A stretch of 32,613 nucleotides of DNA from Terana coerulea (lineage: Eukaryota; Basidiomycota; Agaricomycetes; Polyporales; Phanerochaetaceae), in the NCBI GenBank assembly GCA_024811115.1, contig JAKOGH010000242.1, forward strand, positions 1 through 32,613. Reading direction: 5' to 3'. The translations under genes and the position numbers were made by a program. The notes under the pieces are model-generated. The model ran no database searches. It had not been told where the DNA came from and saw nothing but the letters and a program-made list of their open reading frames with translations. Shown piece after piece: positions 22,435 through 32,149 of this stretch; position 1 is the first letter of the stretch; each line of letters begins with the position of its first letter.

Positions 22435-24227
22435 GAGTGCATGACAAATGCATTTAGCTAGAGAGTTCCATTGTGTTGCAACTGACTGGACTATCTGCTT
22501 ATCAACTGTTTTGGTCTTAATACAACAAGTCTTGAGATTAGCTCAGAGATTGAGCTAATAAGCAATGCACTTTGCCAAATTAACCAACTTAATTGAATGT
22601 ATTAGATGCTAGACAAATATAAGAGAGTAGTAATGTGTTTTCATAATAGATGACTGGCCAAACATCTGCTTGTCTTCCGAAAGCTGCATCTTTGCCTCTA
22701 TCTAAGCAATGATCTCATTGATGTCAGCATTGTCTAACCTCTCACGGTTAAAATCAAACTCAAAGTCATCATTTTCATCTTCAGCATTTTCAACATCAGC
22801 ATCCAAGAGAGGTGCATCAAGGTCTTTGTCCATTAACTCAGTGTCAAGGTCATCATAGTCATCCAATGTGCTCTTGCATCTTTGAGTAAAGCTCGAGATG
22901 ATAGCCTACAAAATGCACAAGTCAGTTCCAATCGTGCTATGTCAAGGCAACAGGTGTGCCTTCGGCTGTTAAGTGCCGAATGTGCACAATGCACTAGGCA
23001 TAGGTCTGAGCAGAGTTGATGCCACCAAGGCTCAACTCAAGTTCAGCAACCAATATATCATTGTTTGATGCATTGTCAGCAGTGAAACTAAGGATCTGGA
23101 TGTTAATTAGTACTGTGAAAATATGCAAAACATAAATGTAAATACCTTGGCGCTAAATGCCATAGTCTTTGAGGCATTGTATAAGCTATTCAGCTAGATA
23201 GACACTAGTGTGCGCCTTTGTCAACTTGTAAAAAATGCATGTCAATTGAAGTAAACAAATTAAAGAGCAATGGTCATACTTTATGAAATCAAGAATGAAG
23301 GAAATTATCTTGCCATTAATAACAAGGTGAACTATTACTCTAAGGATAGAGATAATATTTAGAGACGTCTATCTGTCTAGGCAGAGGTAAAGGCAGCTAG
23401 AATACACCTGGATCGTAAGAGGCATTAGCAAATAGTCAGAATGAAGGTGGTAGTACAAACACACTTGAAGAATCAGTGCAACATTGTGATGCACAATTGC
23501 ATAGACTTCTCAAACATTGCAAGAGTGTGTTAATGCATTAAAGACTTCAACCCATTCAAACAGCATCTGCAGAGTGTTTAGGAACTCAGGTCTTTGACAA
23601 TCAGATACAAGTAAAAACAACGTGCTACATAGATGATGAGCTTGAAGCATATCTTGGCTTTGAAGTAGGTAAAGCTATGGGGCGAAGTTGGTAATGAAAC
23701 CCTCACCAGTGGAGACAACCTTAGCTTTGCACTTGCTAACATGTCGGACTAGGTTGCTAGTCAAGTCATCTCAGCAAATGTGAAAGAGTGGCATATTATT
23801 GGGTCTGAAAACACTATTAAATACAAAAAAATGGAAAAACATATAGTAAATGCTTACTTAGCCTTGCATACAAACTTGTACTTTATTTCGATGCTTATAA
23901 TCACAATCCCAGGTGGGCTGATGAAATAATCATAAGCATTCAACTTCTACACTTACAATTGCACAGCTAAATGTTTGGTTAGCTCTAAGATAATTGTGTC
24001 AGAGATTAATGGACATACTCAATACTTTTGGTTTGTGCCCTCATTAACTTTGTATCGTCAATTGAATGCAAGCTTTTTCTGCTCAAGTGGCTGCTTTTAG
24101 TGAGCTTAAATGTAGATAGTGGCGGCGGCAGTAGCGGGACCTCTTCAACTTTGGTATCAGTGCCAGAGGCATTACTGGCGGTAGCAACACTAGTTATGGA
24201 GCCTGTGCAACAATGCTTCAAAGTCAC
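22435..24227 (-). pseudogene. hAT-superfamily transposase, decayed and truncated by an LTR
   Basis: Domains follow in order on the minus strand. A Ser/Thr/Pro-rich possible N-terminus (24,227-24,006, including PLLPPPLSTFKLTKSS) is followed by a BED-type zinc-finger end (LTSNLVRHVSKC, about 23,775-23,725). The RNase H-like core then begins with TSLNIISILRVIVHLVINGK (about 23,365-23,310), HTSVYLAE, and TADNASNND with its catalytic-type Asp (about 23,080-23,057). An acidic insert (DDYDDLDTELMD, then ENAEDENDDFEFD) lies at about 22,860-22,750. The hAT WNS motif (VATQWNSLAKC) comes just before the solo LTR. An intron fits at 23,145-23,096 (GTATTT, TACTAAT branch site, CAG), ending directly before ILSFTADNASNND. 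Several stops (TAG, TAA, TGA) break the frame. The C-terminal dimerisation domain is absent; sequence beyond the LTR shows no continuation I recognise. Confidence 0.8.
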
Positions 24228-25041
24228 AGTGGTGTTAAAAGGGAAATTGATAAGCGAGTCAACACTCTATGGGCTATTTATTTTACAGCTCACAGGTAGG
24301 TCTAGGAGAATGCCAAGTTACAGCAAAAGCAACTGCTGCTTTGTGTAAGCAAAATAAATAATCCCATTTAGTTAGATTCAACTTATGAGGTTATAAGAAA
24401 CTATTAAGATTTGATAATAATCTAATTCTGTCATTAGGAACAATGTCCTGGCCTTAAGTTGAATTTGGGTTTGCGAGCATCAGCACATTCAATATGAGTC
24501 TGGAAATAACAAGATACAGTGTATTAGTATAAAAACTGGCTGGATAATTGTAAAACAGGCATCTTTTGCTATATACAACAGGGATAAAGAGAAATGAAGA
24601 GGCAGACATGCTGAAGAGCATAGTAAAGGGCTTTAATAGCAGAACCACAGGGATTTAAGGTGTTGGTTCAAACTCAGCACAGCTTGATTTGGGCATAGCG
24701 TGCTATTTCGGCATCATATGCTGGCAAATGATTTGTCTGACTTATGCAGCAGAGCACCATTTTGCAAGTACATACTCACTAAGCAGATCAAGAAACTTAT
24801 ACACATGACTCAGATATGACACAGAAAGACAGTCCTATCATCTCTACCAGAACTGGTGATGAAATTTGCTGATATTGGCTGCTGCCTTGCTAAGTGGTTC
24901 AATGACTTGCAAGCTGCTTTCCAGCTCTAAAGCTTGATACAACTTACGATGTACTCTACTAAACACTCTTTGCCCTCCAACCTCTCACCTTCAGGCATCA
25001 TAGTTAACTTCTCAACAATATATGTCAAGTATACCCCTCGG
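24228..25041. other. AT-rich spacer before the chromovirus
   Basis: No gene recognised. The sequence is AT-rich with few CpG, and the change to CpG-rich DNA occurs within the retrotransposon. Two short open frames (24,028-24,348 plus, 24,454-24,648 minus) have no recognisable content; the first is antisense to the hAT N-terminal frame. Confidence 0.5.
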
Positions 25042-25453
25042 TGTCACAATTTCCCTCAGCGCTAGTCTACAGCGCTTAGAGTGTAACATCAAGTCACGGG
25101 ACATGTTACCCAGTTGTCACAACAGCATTACAAGATGCTGATCAGTTGGCCATGCAATGGATGCATGGTTATCAGGGATATGCCTCATACGAATACAAAG
25201 ATCATGGACTCAGTTCTGGATTAATTCTAGACTATGACCTCACTATGAGGTCACTATGACATCGTGTACTGGTAGTGTACAGTAGCTAGATTAGGACATC
25301 TAGATAGTGTTGATGTTAGCATGATAGCTAGGTCAGATCCGATAAGGGAGTTAGAGCGGTGATGCTCAAGCCTTAGTCATGGATCACCTGACTGTATCAG
25401 TCAGCACATGGTATTGGAGGTCTTATATAGTGTCTGGGGCCCTCTACACATGT

Positions 25454-25462
25454 ATATAAGGA
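25454..25462 (+). promoter_or_regulatory. TATA box in U3
   Basis: TATATAAGG lies 33 bases (start to start) before the 11-base segment that matches the primer-binding site. That is the expected distance from a TATA box to a pol II start site, so the two predictions support each other. Confidence 0.7.
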
Positions 25463-25486
25463 GGCTGGTCTGTGGGCTAAACCCCA

Positions 25487-25497
25487 GACTCAACAAC
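25487..25497 (+). promoter_or_regulatory. Predicted RNA 5' end acting as self-primer
   Basis: AGACTCAACAA is the exact reverse complement of TTGTTGAGTCT at 25,602-25,612. In Tf1 of fission yeast the first 11 bases of the RNA pair with the primer-binding site and prime minus-strand synthesis. A small inverted repeat, TCAAC (25,491-25,495) with GTTGA (25,501-25,505), overlaps it. The start site itself is inferred, not shown. Confidence 0.65.
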
Positions 25498-25601
25498 ATC
25501 GTTGATTCATATCTCCTCTACTCGCTTTACTCAAAGTCCCCTGCTCTCCCCAACGCCTCCAAAGTCTTCCTAGCAGGTGAGTATTGTAGTTTTGTGATAG
25601 T

Positions 25602-25612
25602 TTGTTGAGTCT
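25602..25612 (+). promoter_or_regulatory. Primer-binding site (self-priming)
   Basis: TTGTTGAGTCT starts two bases after the LTR end, where a primer-binding site belongs. It is not an obvious complement of a tRNA 3' end (no TGG start) but pairs over 11 bases with the R region of the same RNA. Confidence 0.65.
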
Positions 25613-26421
25613 ATTCTGCTGCTTGTTGTTGCTGTCAAGGGCAACAAGCAGGACCTTTGTTGCAGTGTTGTGCGGCGACAATCGTTATGCACAGTGTGTC
25701 GGAATGAACACTGTTGCTATTTGGGTTCTGGGGGATCTTGCCACTGTTCTGCAAAGAACTAAGGCTATGAGCTAGTCGCCGTTAGGGACTATGCTCTGTA
25801 TCGTTGAGAAGCACCATGGCTTAGGCTGTGAGCTGCCATTATGGCAGCATGCTAATTTTCATGCCGATCCTCAGGCTGTAAAGAGGTGCTTCGCTGCGCT
25901 CGTATAGCGTGGAGCAACATTCTGGTGTGACTTACCTTCGGGTAGTTACGGCTATGAGCCTTCGGATGTTGACAGCAAACCAGTTTTGGGGCGAGCATAG
26001 AGTCAATGTAATATTGGCTCGAAAACCTTTTGCCGCACGGCTGGAACCGTGTCAGAGACCCCCATACCGCTCTTGATTGAGTTAGTACCGGACCTGGTGA
26101 GAGAAACCAGGCCGTTGTCGACACTACCGATTGTACGCATCAAGACCACACGACCTCAACAGGTCATTCCGTCTGTTTTCACTATTTTCTGCACTGCCCG
26201 CTGAAATAGAGACCAGTACTGATTACCGTTGTTATAGCCATGCCAAAGTTCCCCCGCGTTCACCACATATGCGAAGAACGAGCCTTTGGGCCTTCGCGAG
26301 CGCATCTCCCCCTTCAAAGGAGATCCAAGCCAAATACACCAACGCTTTGTAGTTCGCCAAGGTTTACAACCCGAAGCACGAGCCACCTCGTTCGTGATCT
26401 TCACTCTCTGGAGGAGTGCAA
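25613..26421 (+). other. Retrotransposon 5' leader with a hairpin
   Basis: About 800 bases lie between the primer-binding site and the first ORF. A strong hairpin sits at its start: CTGCTTGTTG (25,617-25,626) pairs perfectly with CAACAAGCAG (25,642-25,651). Such structures near the primer-binding site can serve packaging or priming, but that role is inference here. Open frames on both strands in 25,850-26,430 overlap each other and show no domain, so I do not call genes in this leader. Confidence 0.5.
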
Positions 26422-26961
26422 ATGGCTTCACTAGGAAGCAGAGACCAACTCGTTGTCGAGCGCATCGAGAGCTATGCTCTCATAAAGCAGCGCTAAAAAG
26501 AGCTGCTCCGCCGCCTCTCCCGACCCCCTCGCCACCACTCATCGAACAACTCGCACCTCGCGAGGAGTATCAGGTCCCCAAGCCACCCCCAGCCAAGCTT
26601 CGGTTTCGATGAACCAAGCTGCTCAAACGCTCCAACGAGCTCCAACCGATGCTCGAGGCGACAAGAGTCCACTCGACCCGGTCTTCGAGAAACTCCGCAA
26701 GGAGGACTCGTTGCAGGACACTGGTCACGCCGAAAGGGTGTGGGTGCCTGAGGAGATTCTGAACAGGCTGTGGTACGACAAGTTCCAGAACATCTACGAG
26801 AATTTGGACTCGCGAAGTGGGGTAATAAACAGTGGAGAGAGTTGGCAGGATTATTAAAACGTATTGGCAAGGTTTCGTTTACGGACCTAAACAGTAGATT
26901 TGCAGTAGTCTGTACGCAACTAGCAGCACTCGATGTAACCATTCAAGGCTGCTTAAATTAA
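26422..26961 (+). pseudogene. Extra upstream ORF before gag (ORF0 candidate)
   Basis: From the ATG at 26,422 (MASLGSRDQLVVERIESYAL) to the TAA at 26,959-26,961 there are 180 codons including the final stop, with two internal stops in that frame. The most protein-like segments shift between frames: a Pro-rich stretch (APPPLPTPSPPLIEQLAP, about 26,505-26,560), then VFEKLRKEDSLQDTGHAERV and ILNRLWYDKFQNIYENLDS (about 26,680-26,810), then KQWRELAGLLKRIGKVSF and a C-terminal helix. This suggests one old ORF broken by frameshifts. It ends 106 bases before the gag start. I do not recognise the protein. Most chromoviruses have no separate ORF here; it may be an N-terminal gag extension, an accessory protein or captured sequence. 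Confidence 0.4.
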
Positions 26962-27067
26962 ACTCTGCATTTCGACTCAAAATAACTGGCTGGCATATAA
27001 CAACCAAAACCAAACTTTTGTGTTCGAAGTTTTATTAAAATTGGCACTAAATATGAAGAGCAGAAAT

Positions 27068-28440
27068 GTCTTCTTTCACCAACTTTGTCCCTGACCGTGC
27101 TACGGAGGTCCTTGCCAACCCCGTAGCAGCCCTCCCGCACGATGTCGACACTAACTCTGCTCGCTTCAGCGACACACAGCTGGCAGCAATTCTCCACATA
27201 GCGCAGAATGCCTTTTCTCAGTCTGTTTGAATCAGCACGGACTTTGCGCAAGGACATGTCACCGACATGTCAGGCACTTCAATCGTAGCGCATGACACAA
27301 CCTACCAAGCAACTGATGATCAGTAGCACCGAATCGAGGAGCTGGAGAACACAGCTCTCGAGCAAGCCACAAAGACTCTGATCTCTGGAAAGCTTGTGGA
27401 AGCTTACAGGTCTACCGTTGAGGCCTATAAGGCCCAAGTCAACAAAATCCCTGCAGATGGAGGTTTTGGTGATGCTTCCCAAAGATGCCCGATCCCCCCC
27501 ACCTTCGATGGCTTGAAAACAGCCTTGAGGAGTAGTTGAACCACATTACGCTCTACCGTGAGCATATGCAGATTGCAACGGACAAGCAGTGCATTGTCTT
27601 CTCTCTGGTCGTCTCCGCGGCACTCGCGCGATATACGAAGTCCTATACCTGACAAGTTGCAGAACAACCAGCCTATTGGCACATGGAACGACTTTGTCAA
27701 GGGAGATGCAAGGGCTTTACGGTCAGCGCGACGAAAAGCAAGGTGCCAAAGATGAACTCGGCACGCCTGGAACAACAAGGATCTCTGGTCCGGAAGGACT
27801 TCGTCCAATACGCCGGAGAAGTACAAAACTCTGGCCCGGATTGTGGAGTACCAAGATAAGCTGCACATCGACAAGATCAAAGCGGTCCCCAGAACATGCG
27901 CCAGTCGATGGTCATCTCGACAATCAGCGATAATGAACCCAAGCAATGGAAGGTACTCGACATGCTATTGCAGCTATACAAGGAACTCCACCCAGATTGT
28001 TCCAAGAGCTTGGTATTTGGTAACAACAACGGTAATAAGAACACAGCGGAGGTGAACGAGCAGTCCAAGGGTAAAGGCAAGGGCAAGGCGAAGAAACCAA
28101 CCAGGGTAGAAATATCCGGCGAACGCAAGTTCTGCCAGATCTGCTCCGGTAAGGGTAAAAGCTCACATGCCAAAACCCACAACACGAATGACTGTTTCGA
28201 CAACTCGAAAATGCCAACCAAGGCAAAGGTTTTTCGTCGACTCCGTCATCCTCCCGGCAACAACAACAGCAACAAGAGTCAGAGCAGCGGTGCTTCTGGC
28301 CTATGAAAACTCGAACTCGAAAGGCAAGGGCAAGCCCTCCTTCAAGAACCGACTCATGGAGTTATTAAACTCCATGGACGATGACAACGACAATGCCACC
28401 CCCGGTGAACGCCGAAGTCAACTCAGCGAGCATCCATGAG
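27068..28440 (+). pseudogene. gag: Gag polyprotein, broken
   Basis: The start ATG at 27,068 has a fair context (AGAAATGTC) and opens MSSFTNFVPDRATEVLANP. A coiled-coil-like part follows (HRIEELENTALEQATKTL), then PADGGFGDASQ and PPTFDG at about 27,455-27,515, the typical entry to the capsid-like region of fungal Gag. The capsid-like part continues across frames (HITLYREHMQIATDKQCIV; KAVPRTCA region) to MVISTISDNEPKQWKVLD. A basic Lys/Gly linker leads to a Cys/His knuckle, CQICSGKGKSSHAKTHNTND with a following Cys, at about 28,133-28,200. Stops at about 27,228 (TGA) and 27,330 (TAG, plausibly Gln) and several frameshifts break it. Gag forms the particle, and the knuckle binds the element's RNA. 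Confidence 0.8.
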
Positions 28441-28456
28441 CTGAGCGAATCCGAGC

Positions 28457-28806
28457 TTGCCGCAATTGGAAGCACCCGAGACAAGCGATGAGTCTTGGTG
28501 GGCCCAAGCAGACCGCGAATGGGTTAATCGCCGGACTCAAATGGATTTTCCCAGGAATGTAGAGGCTAACGCCTGCGATCTACATTCTGGCGACGACGCA
28601 CTCCTCCGTCGGTCCGAGAATCTGGACAAAGTAATACTGGAATCTCGCGTAACTAGCATAGCTTGCAACAAGAAATGTTCTTTAGACTTCCAGTAACGCT
28701 TTGGGTGTATGGTCATAAAGTGCAGGCCGAGGCTTTAGTAGACTCAGGCGCCACAACGAACTTCATTAACAAATCATTCGCTGAAAGAAATCATCCTGCG
28801 AACTAA
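28457..28806 (+). pseudogene. Aspartic protease domain of Pol
   Basis: The frame ending at 28,805 contains FFRLPVTLWVYGHKVQAEAL followed by VDSGATTNFI. The active-site triad DSG is encoded at 28,741-28,749, and the surrounding LVDSGAT-x-x-FI is diagnostic of retrotransposon protease. The preceding acidic, Trp-containing segment (ESWWAQADREW) from 28,457 links Gag to protease. The frame stops at 28,804-28,806, and the second half of the domain (a hydrophobic-hydrophobic-Gly flap partner) is scattered over other frames. The enzyme would cleave the Gag-Pol precursor. Confidence 0.75.
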
Positions 28807-29399
28807 TCGTAGATGGCACATTCTGCATAGGCCGATGCGACCAATGCAGACAGAACTCCAAACCAAGCAGGACAAACGAATATGTCCGAGCTTACGTTCA
28901 AATCGGTGGTCACAAGTCTACCCCGTATACCATACATCACACAGTTAGGTGACAAAGAAACGATAGTCGGATACAACTTCGTACCGACATAACCCCGATC
29001 GACTCGGAAATGAGGAAATGGAGTTCACCAGATGTCCTGAGAGCTGTCTTACCGATCAAGCCCGTAAACACGAGCCAGTGCTGAAACCGACGAGCTTCAA
29101 CTCGAGCGGATCTTCCGAATCCTCCCTGGACAATTTTGGACGATGATACGGATAATCCATATATCAACTGGGTGGACATTGATGTCCCCAACGACCACAA
29201 CAAGCAGAAGTTCGTCGCCATTGACAAGCGACGACATGGATCAGGACGACACTCAATGACAGGATACCGTCAAATGGAAGTCACACGTGCCGAATGGTTA
29301 CAAGACGGGCGACGTTCTCCAAGCGAAAATCAGAGCGAATGCCAGACGCAAGGCGTACAATCATCCGATTGACTTTGGTGAATATACCTTCCCAAGCCG

Positions 29400-29995
29400 G
29401 CTAAAATCTACTCGCTGTCTCCCAAAGAACGACATTCTTTGATGAATTGATCGATGAAGAACTACGAAAGGTTACATTCGACCTTCCAAATCACCAGTTG
29501 CGGCACCATTTTTCTTTGTCAAAAAGCACGACGGATTGACATGTCCGTGTATGGACTACCGCGCACTCAATGAGATCACCGGAAGAACCGCTACCCAATC
29601 CCAAGCGATTGGCCGATGACGACTCACCACAGGCATCCATCTTTTCTAAAATTGACCTCCTAGCGGGGCTATAATAACGTCCGAATCCGTGAGGGGGATG
29701 AGTGGAAAACGGCTTTTATCACCAAACGCTTATTTGAGGCAACGGTCATGTATTTCGATTCTCCAATGCACCAGCTACATTTCAGGCCATGATGAATGAC
29801 ATCTTAGGCGACTGATTCGACAAGGACAAGTCATAGTGTATTTAGACGATATCTTGATCTTGGCAACGATTTAAAAGAACACCGTAAACTCACAAAGAAG
29901 TGCTGAAAAGGCTTCGCGACAACGATCTATACAAAAGCAGAGAAATGTTTCTTCAGAAAGACCGGATGACTATCTTCGGCATGATTATCTCGAAA
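29400..29995 (+). pseudogene. pol: Reverse transcriptase domain of Pol
   Basis: Recognisable blocks in order: KIYSLSPKE (29,403), [20 protein letters not shown] (29,511-29,570), KNRYPIP in the next frame, IFSKIDLL (about 29,640) with the first catalytic Asp, REGDEWKTAFITKR, a shifted NAPATFQAM block, and VIVYLDDILIL (YLDD at 29,839-29,850) with the catalytic Asp pair. All catalytic aspartates are present in the DNA. The frame changes at least six times over 400 bases, each change at a one-base run-length difference. It would copy the element's RNA to DNA in the cytoplasmic particle. Confidence 0.85.
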
Positions 29996-30642
29996 AACAG
30001 TGTTGCAATGGATCCTGCAAAGGGTCAGAGCTTGAGTGGCCAGTACCTACAAAGGTCAAACACGTTCAGGCTTTTAGGCTTTGCGAACTTCTATCGCAGG
30101 TTTATTAAAGACTTCGCCAAGTTAGCCAGGCCACTCACAGATCTAACGAAGAAAGATCAACCTTGGGTTTGGGAAGCTGACCAACAAGTGGCATTCGAGG
30201 CGCTGAAAAGGCCTTCACTTCAGCACCCATACTACGTATTCCGATGATGAGAACCCATTCAGACTGTCAACCGATGCAAGCGACTTTGCACTGCAGTGCC
30301 GTCGCAACGGGATCCTGCTGACGAAATGTGGCACCCCGTAGCCTTCCACTCGAAGTCACTCAACATACACAAACGTAATTATGAGATTTACGACAAAGAG
30401 TTGCATCATAATCAGAAAGCATTAAGAAAAGTACAGACACTACTGAGGGACATCTGAAAAGTCGAAGTATGGTCAGATCATCGAATCTGACTTACTTCAG
30501 AACGGCCCAAAAGTCGACACCGGAGACAAGCACGATGGCTTGTACCTAACGCGATTCAACTATTCACTACATCACAAGCCTGGAAAGACAATGCAAGCCG
30601 AAGACCCTCTGTCCAGGAGGCCAGATCATGAGAGGGTGTAAA
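29996..30642 (+). pseudogene. RT connection and RNase H domain of Pol
   Basis: The connection segment FANFYRRFIKDFAKLARPLT (about 30,078-30,135) precedes WVWEADQQVAFEALK. The RNase H start LSTDASDFALQC follows at 30,264-30,299, with its first catalytic Asp in TDAS. Next is WHPVAFHSKSLNIHKRNYEI, then YDKELHHN, which carries the expected Glu. The end, HHKPGKTMQAEDPLSRRPDH, matches the usual NxxADxLSR-type exit. Stops and frameshifts lie between the blocks. RNase H removes the RNA strand during reverse transcription. Confidence 0.85.
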
Positions 30643-30649
30643 GCTCGAC

Positions 30650-31935
30650 AACCGAGACCAAATTTTGCTCAAACCGGAATATTTCGCCATCCGAGCTGTC
30701 GAGGCTTCCCACGAAGCGCCTGTTAACGACGACCAAATCCTAATTGAGGTCAAGGAAGCATTGCTATCAGATGATGTTACGAAAGGCTACAAGTCATTAT
30801 TGAAGTCAGACCTAGAGAGTTTGGAAAAAGCCTCAAGGAACGGAACTACCAGAACGGATTACTACTGTTCTGGCAAGATCTATATCCCTACATCAACAGA
30901 TGATCATTTAAGACGATGAATTGTACAAATCCATCACGACTTACCATCAGCCGGACACCCTGGCAGGTGGAAAATACGAACTAGTCTCAAACTATTGGTG
31001 GCCGGGCATGTCAATATTTGTCGTTAACTATGTTACGGCTGCAATATGTGTCATGATGAAAATCGCCCACAGCGAGCCCTAGCTGACCATTAATGCCGAA
31101 CCCCGTGCCTCATGGGCCATGGGAAATCATTACAATCGACCTCATCACTCAGTTACCAGAGTCACATGGTTACAACGCTATCTGTGTTGTCGTATGTCGA
31201 CTTATCAAGCGAGCGCACTTCTATGCAATCACAGTTTTCGGCACGAGCCTGTCACAACTATTGTATGACAGAGTGTACCCTTCACACGGGCTGCCGCTTC
31301 AGATCATATCGATCGAGGAACTCAGTTTCGCAGCAACTATTCCAGCAATGGTGCAAGCTACTGCAGATCAACTCGGCAATGTCTACAGCATATCATCTAC
31401 AGACGGACGGTCAAACCGAACATGCGAATCAAATTCTAACAGTATCTTCGGTGCTATGTGGACTACAACCTTGATAACTGGTCTACATTGTTGAAGATAG
31501 CTGAGTTCGCGTGACAATAACCGGCACACGGAACCAAGGAGACACCATTCTTCTTGGTACGTTGACATCTTCGAGCTCTGGCTCTACACTAGTCAAGCAG
31601 GTCAAGAGCATAGACCAACGACATCATGAAACAGCGACATGAAGCCCAAGAGCAGGCGAAAGCTGCTCTAACCTTAGCCGAGCATATGAAATGGACACGA
31701 CCAGCGCCCGTAACGTGCCGTTCAAAGTCGGAGACAAAGTACTTATCAACCTACGGATTACCAGACACGGAGCGTGCATTGAACCCATTGACAGGGACCG
31801 TTCAAAATCATCGAACAGTTATCCGCCGTCACCTTCAAGCGTTAAAATGCCACCACGCTACCGAGCTATGCATCCGATATTCCACGCCAGCAAGCTAGCC
31901 ACTTATAACGATCCTTCCATACCAGGACAGAAACC
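30650..31935 (+). pseudogene. Integrase domain of Pol
   Basis: The zinc-binding part has HHDLPSAGHPGRW (about 30,930-30,970) and CNMC (about 31,039-31,050), giving the HHCC set. The core starts GPWEIITIDLITQLP (31,115) with catalytic Asp 1. Asp 2 lies in a DRGTQF block at about 31,311 that appears only after a one-base shift. The catalytic Glu is in STAYHLQTDGQTEHANQ (about 31,380-31,430). Downstream come DNWSTLLKIAEFA, then FKVGDKVLINLRITR-x-GA (GPY/F-type region) and HPIFHASKLATY (about 31,870-31,905). A usual integrase length of about 400 residues fits. It would insert the cDNA; target choice is aided by the chromodomain that follows. Confidence 0.87.
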
Positions 31936-31969
31936 ACTTGCCTAAGCCAGTCATGGTTAAAGGACGAAG

Positions 31970-32135
31970 AGGGAAGTTGAGAAGATCTTGCAACACCGCA
32001 AACGCAGTAAGAAAACTCAATACCTGGTCCAATGGAAAGGATTCTGACGCGATGAAGTCACTTGGAAGACGAGGACAACGTCAGAACGCTAAGAAAAGTT
32101 CAAGACTACCTCAAGCCAACCGACAAGCCGCACGA
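31970..32135 (+). pseudogene. Chromodomain at the integrase C-terminus
   Basis: In one frame from 31,973 the sequence reads EVEKILQHRKRSKKTQYLVQ, then WKGF, a TGA, and RDEVTW. After a one-base shift at 32,064 it continues EDEDNVRNA and VQDYLK. The order E-V-E-x-I-L, YLV-x-WKG(F/Y), E-x-TWE is the chromodomain signature and includes the aromatic positions (in YLVQW and WKGF) expected for methyl-lysine binding. In related fungal elements such a domain binds histone H3 methylated at Lys9 and guides insertion into heterochromatin. That the element sits in degraded repeat DNA agrees with this. Confidence 0.87.
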
Positions 32136-32149
32136 ACGGTGAGTTCAGA

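Larger units (their letters stand above)
25042..25599 (+). repeat. 5' long terminal repeat
   Basis: It begins TGTCACAA and ends TTGTGATA. The start repeats at 32,581 (TGTCATTTCCCTCAGCGCTA), which fixes the left boundary. The right boundary follows from alignment with the solo LTR, where homology stops at the same base. Inside are a TATA box, a predicted RNA start and a GACCTCACTATGAGGTC palindrome in U3. The right-flanking copy of the target site lies outside the window, so the duplication cannot be checked; the left flank is CTCGG. Confidence 0.92.

Noticed and set aside
26493..26942. 149-codon minus-strand open frame
   Set aside because: Antisense to the upstream ORF region of the retrotransposon. 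Its composition mirrors the plus-strand Pro-rich frame and no family fits.
27425..27946. 173-codon minus-strand open frame
   Set aside because: It lies antisense to gag, whose motifs (PPTFDG, HITLYREHMQ) are clear on the plus strand, and it has no recognisable domain. It is a shadow frame of GC-balanced coding DNA.
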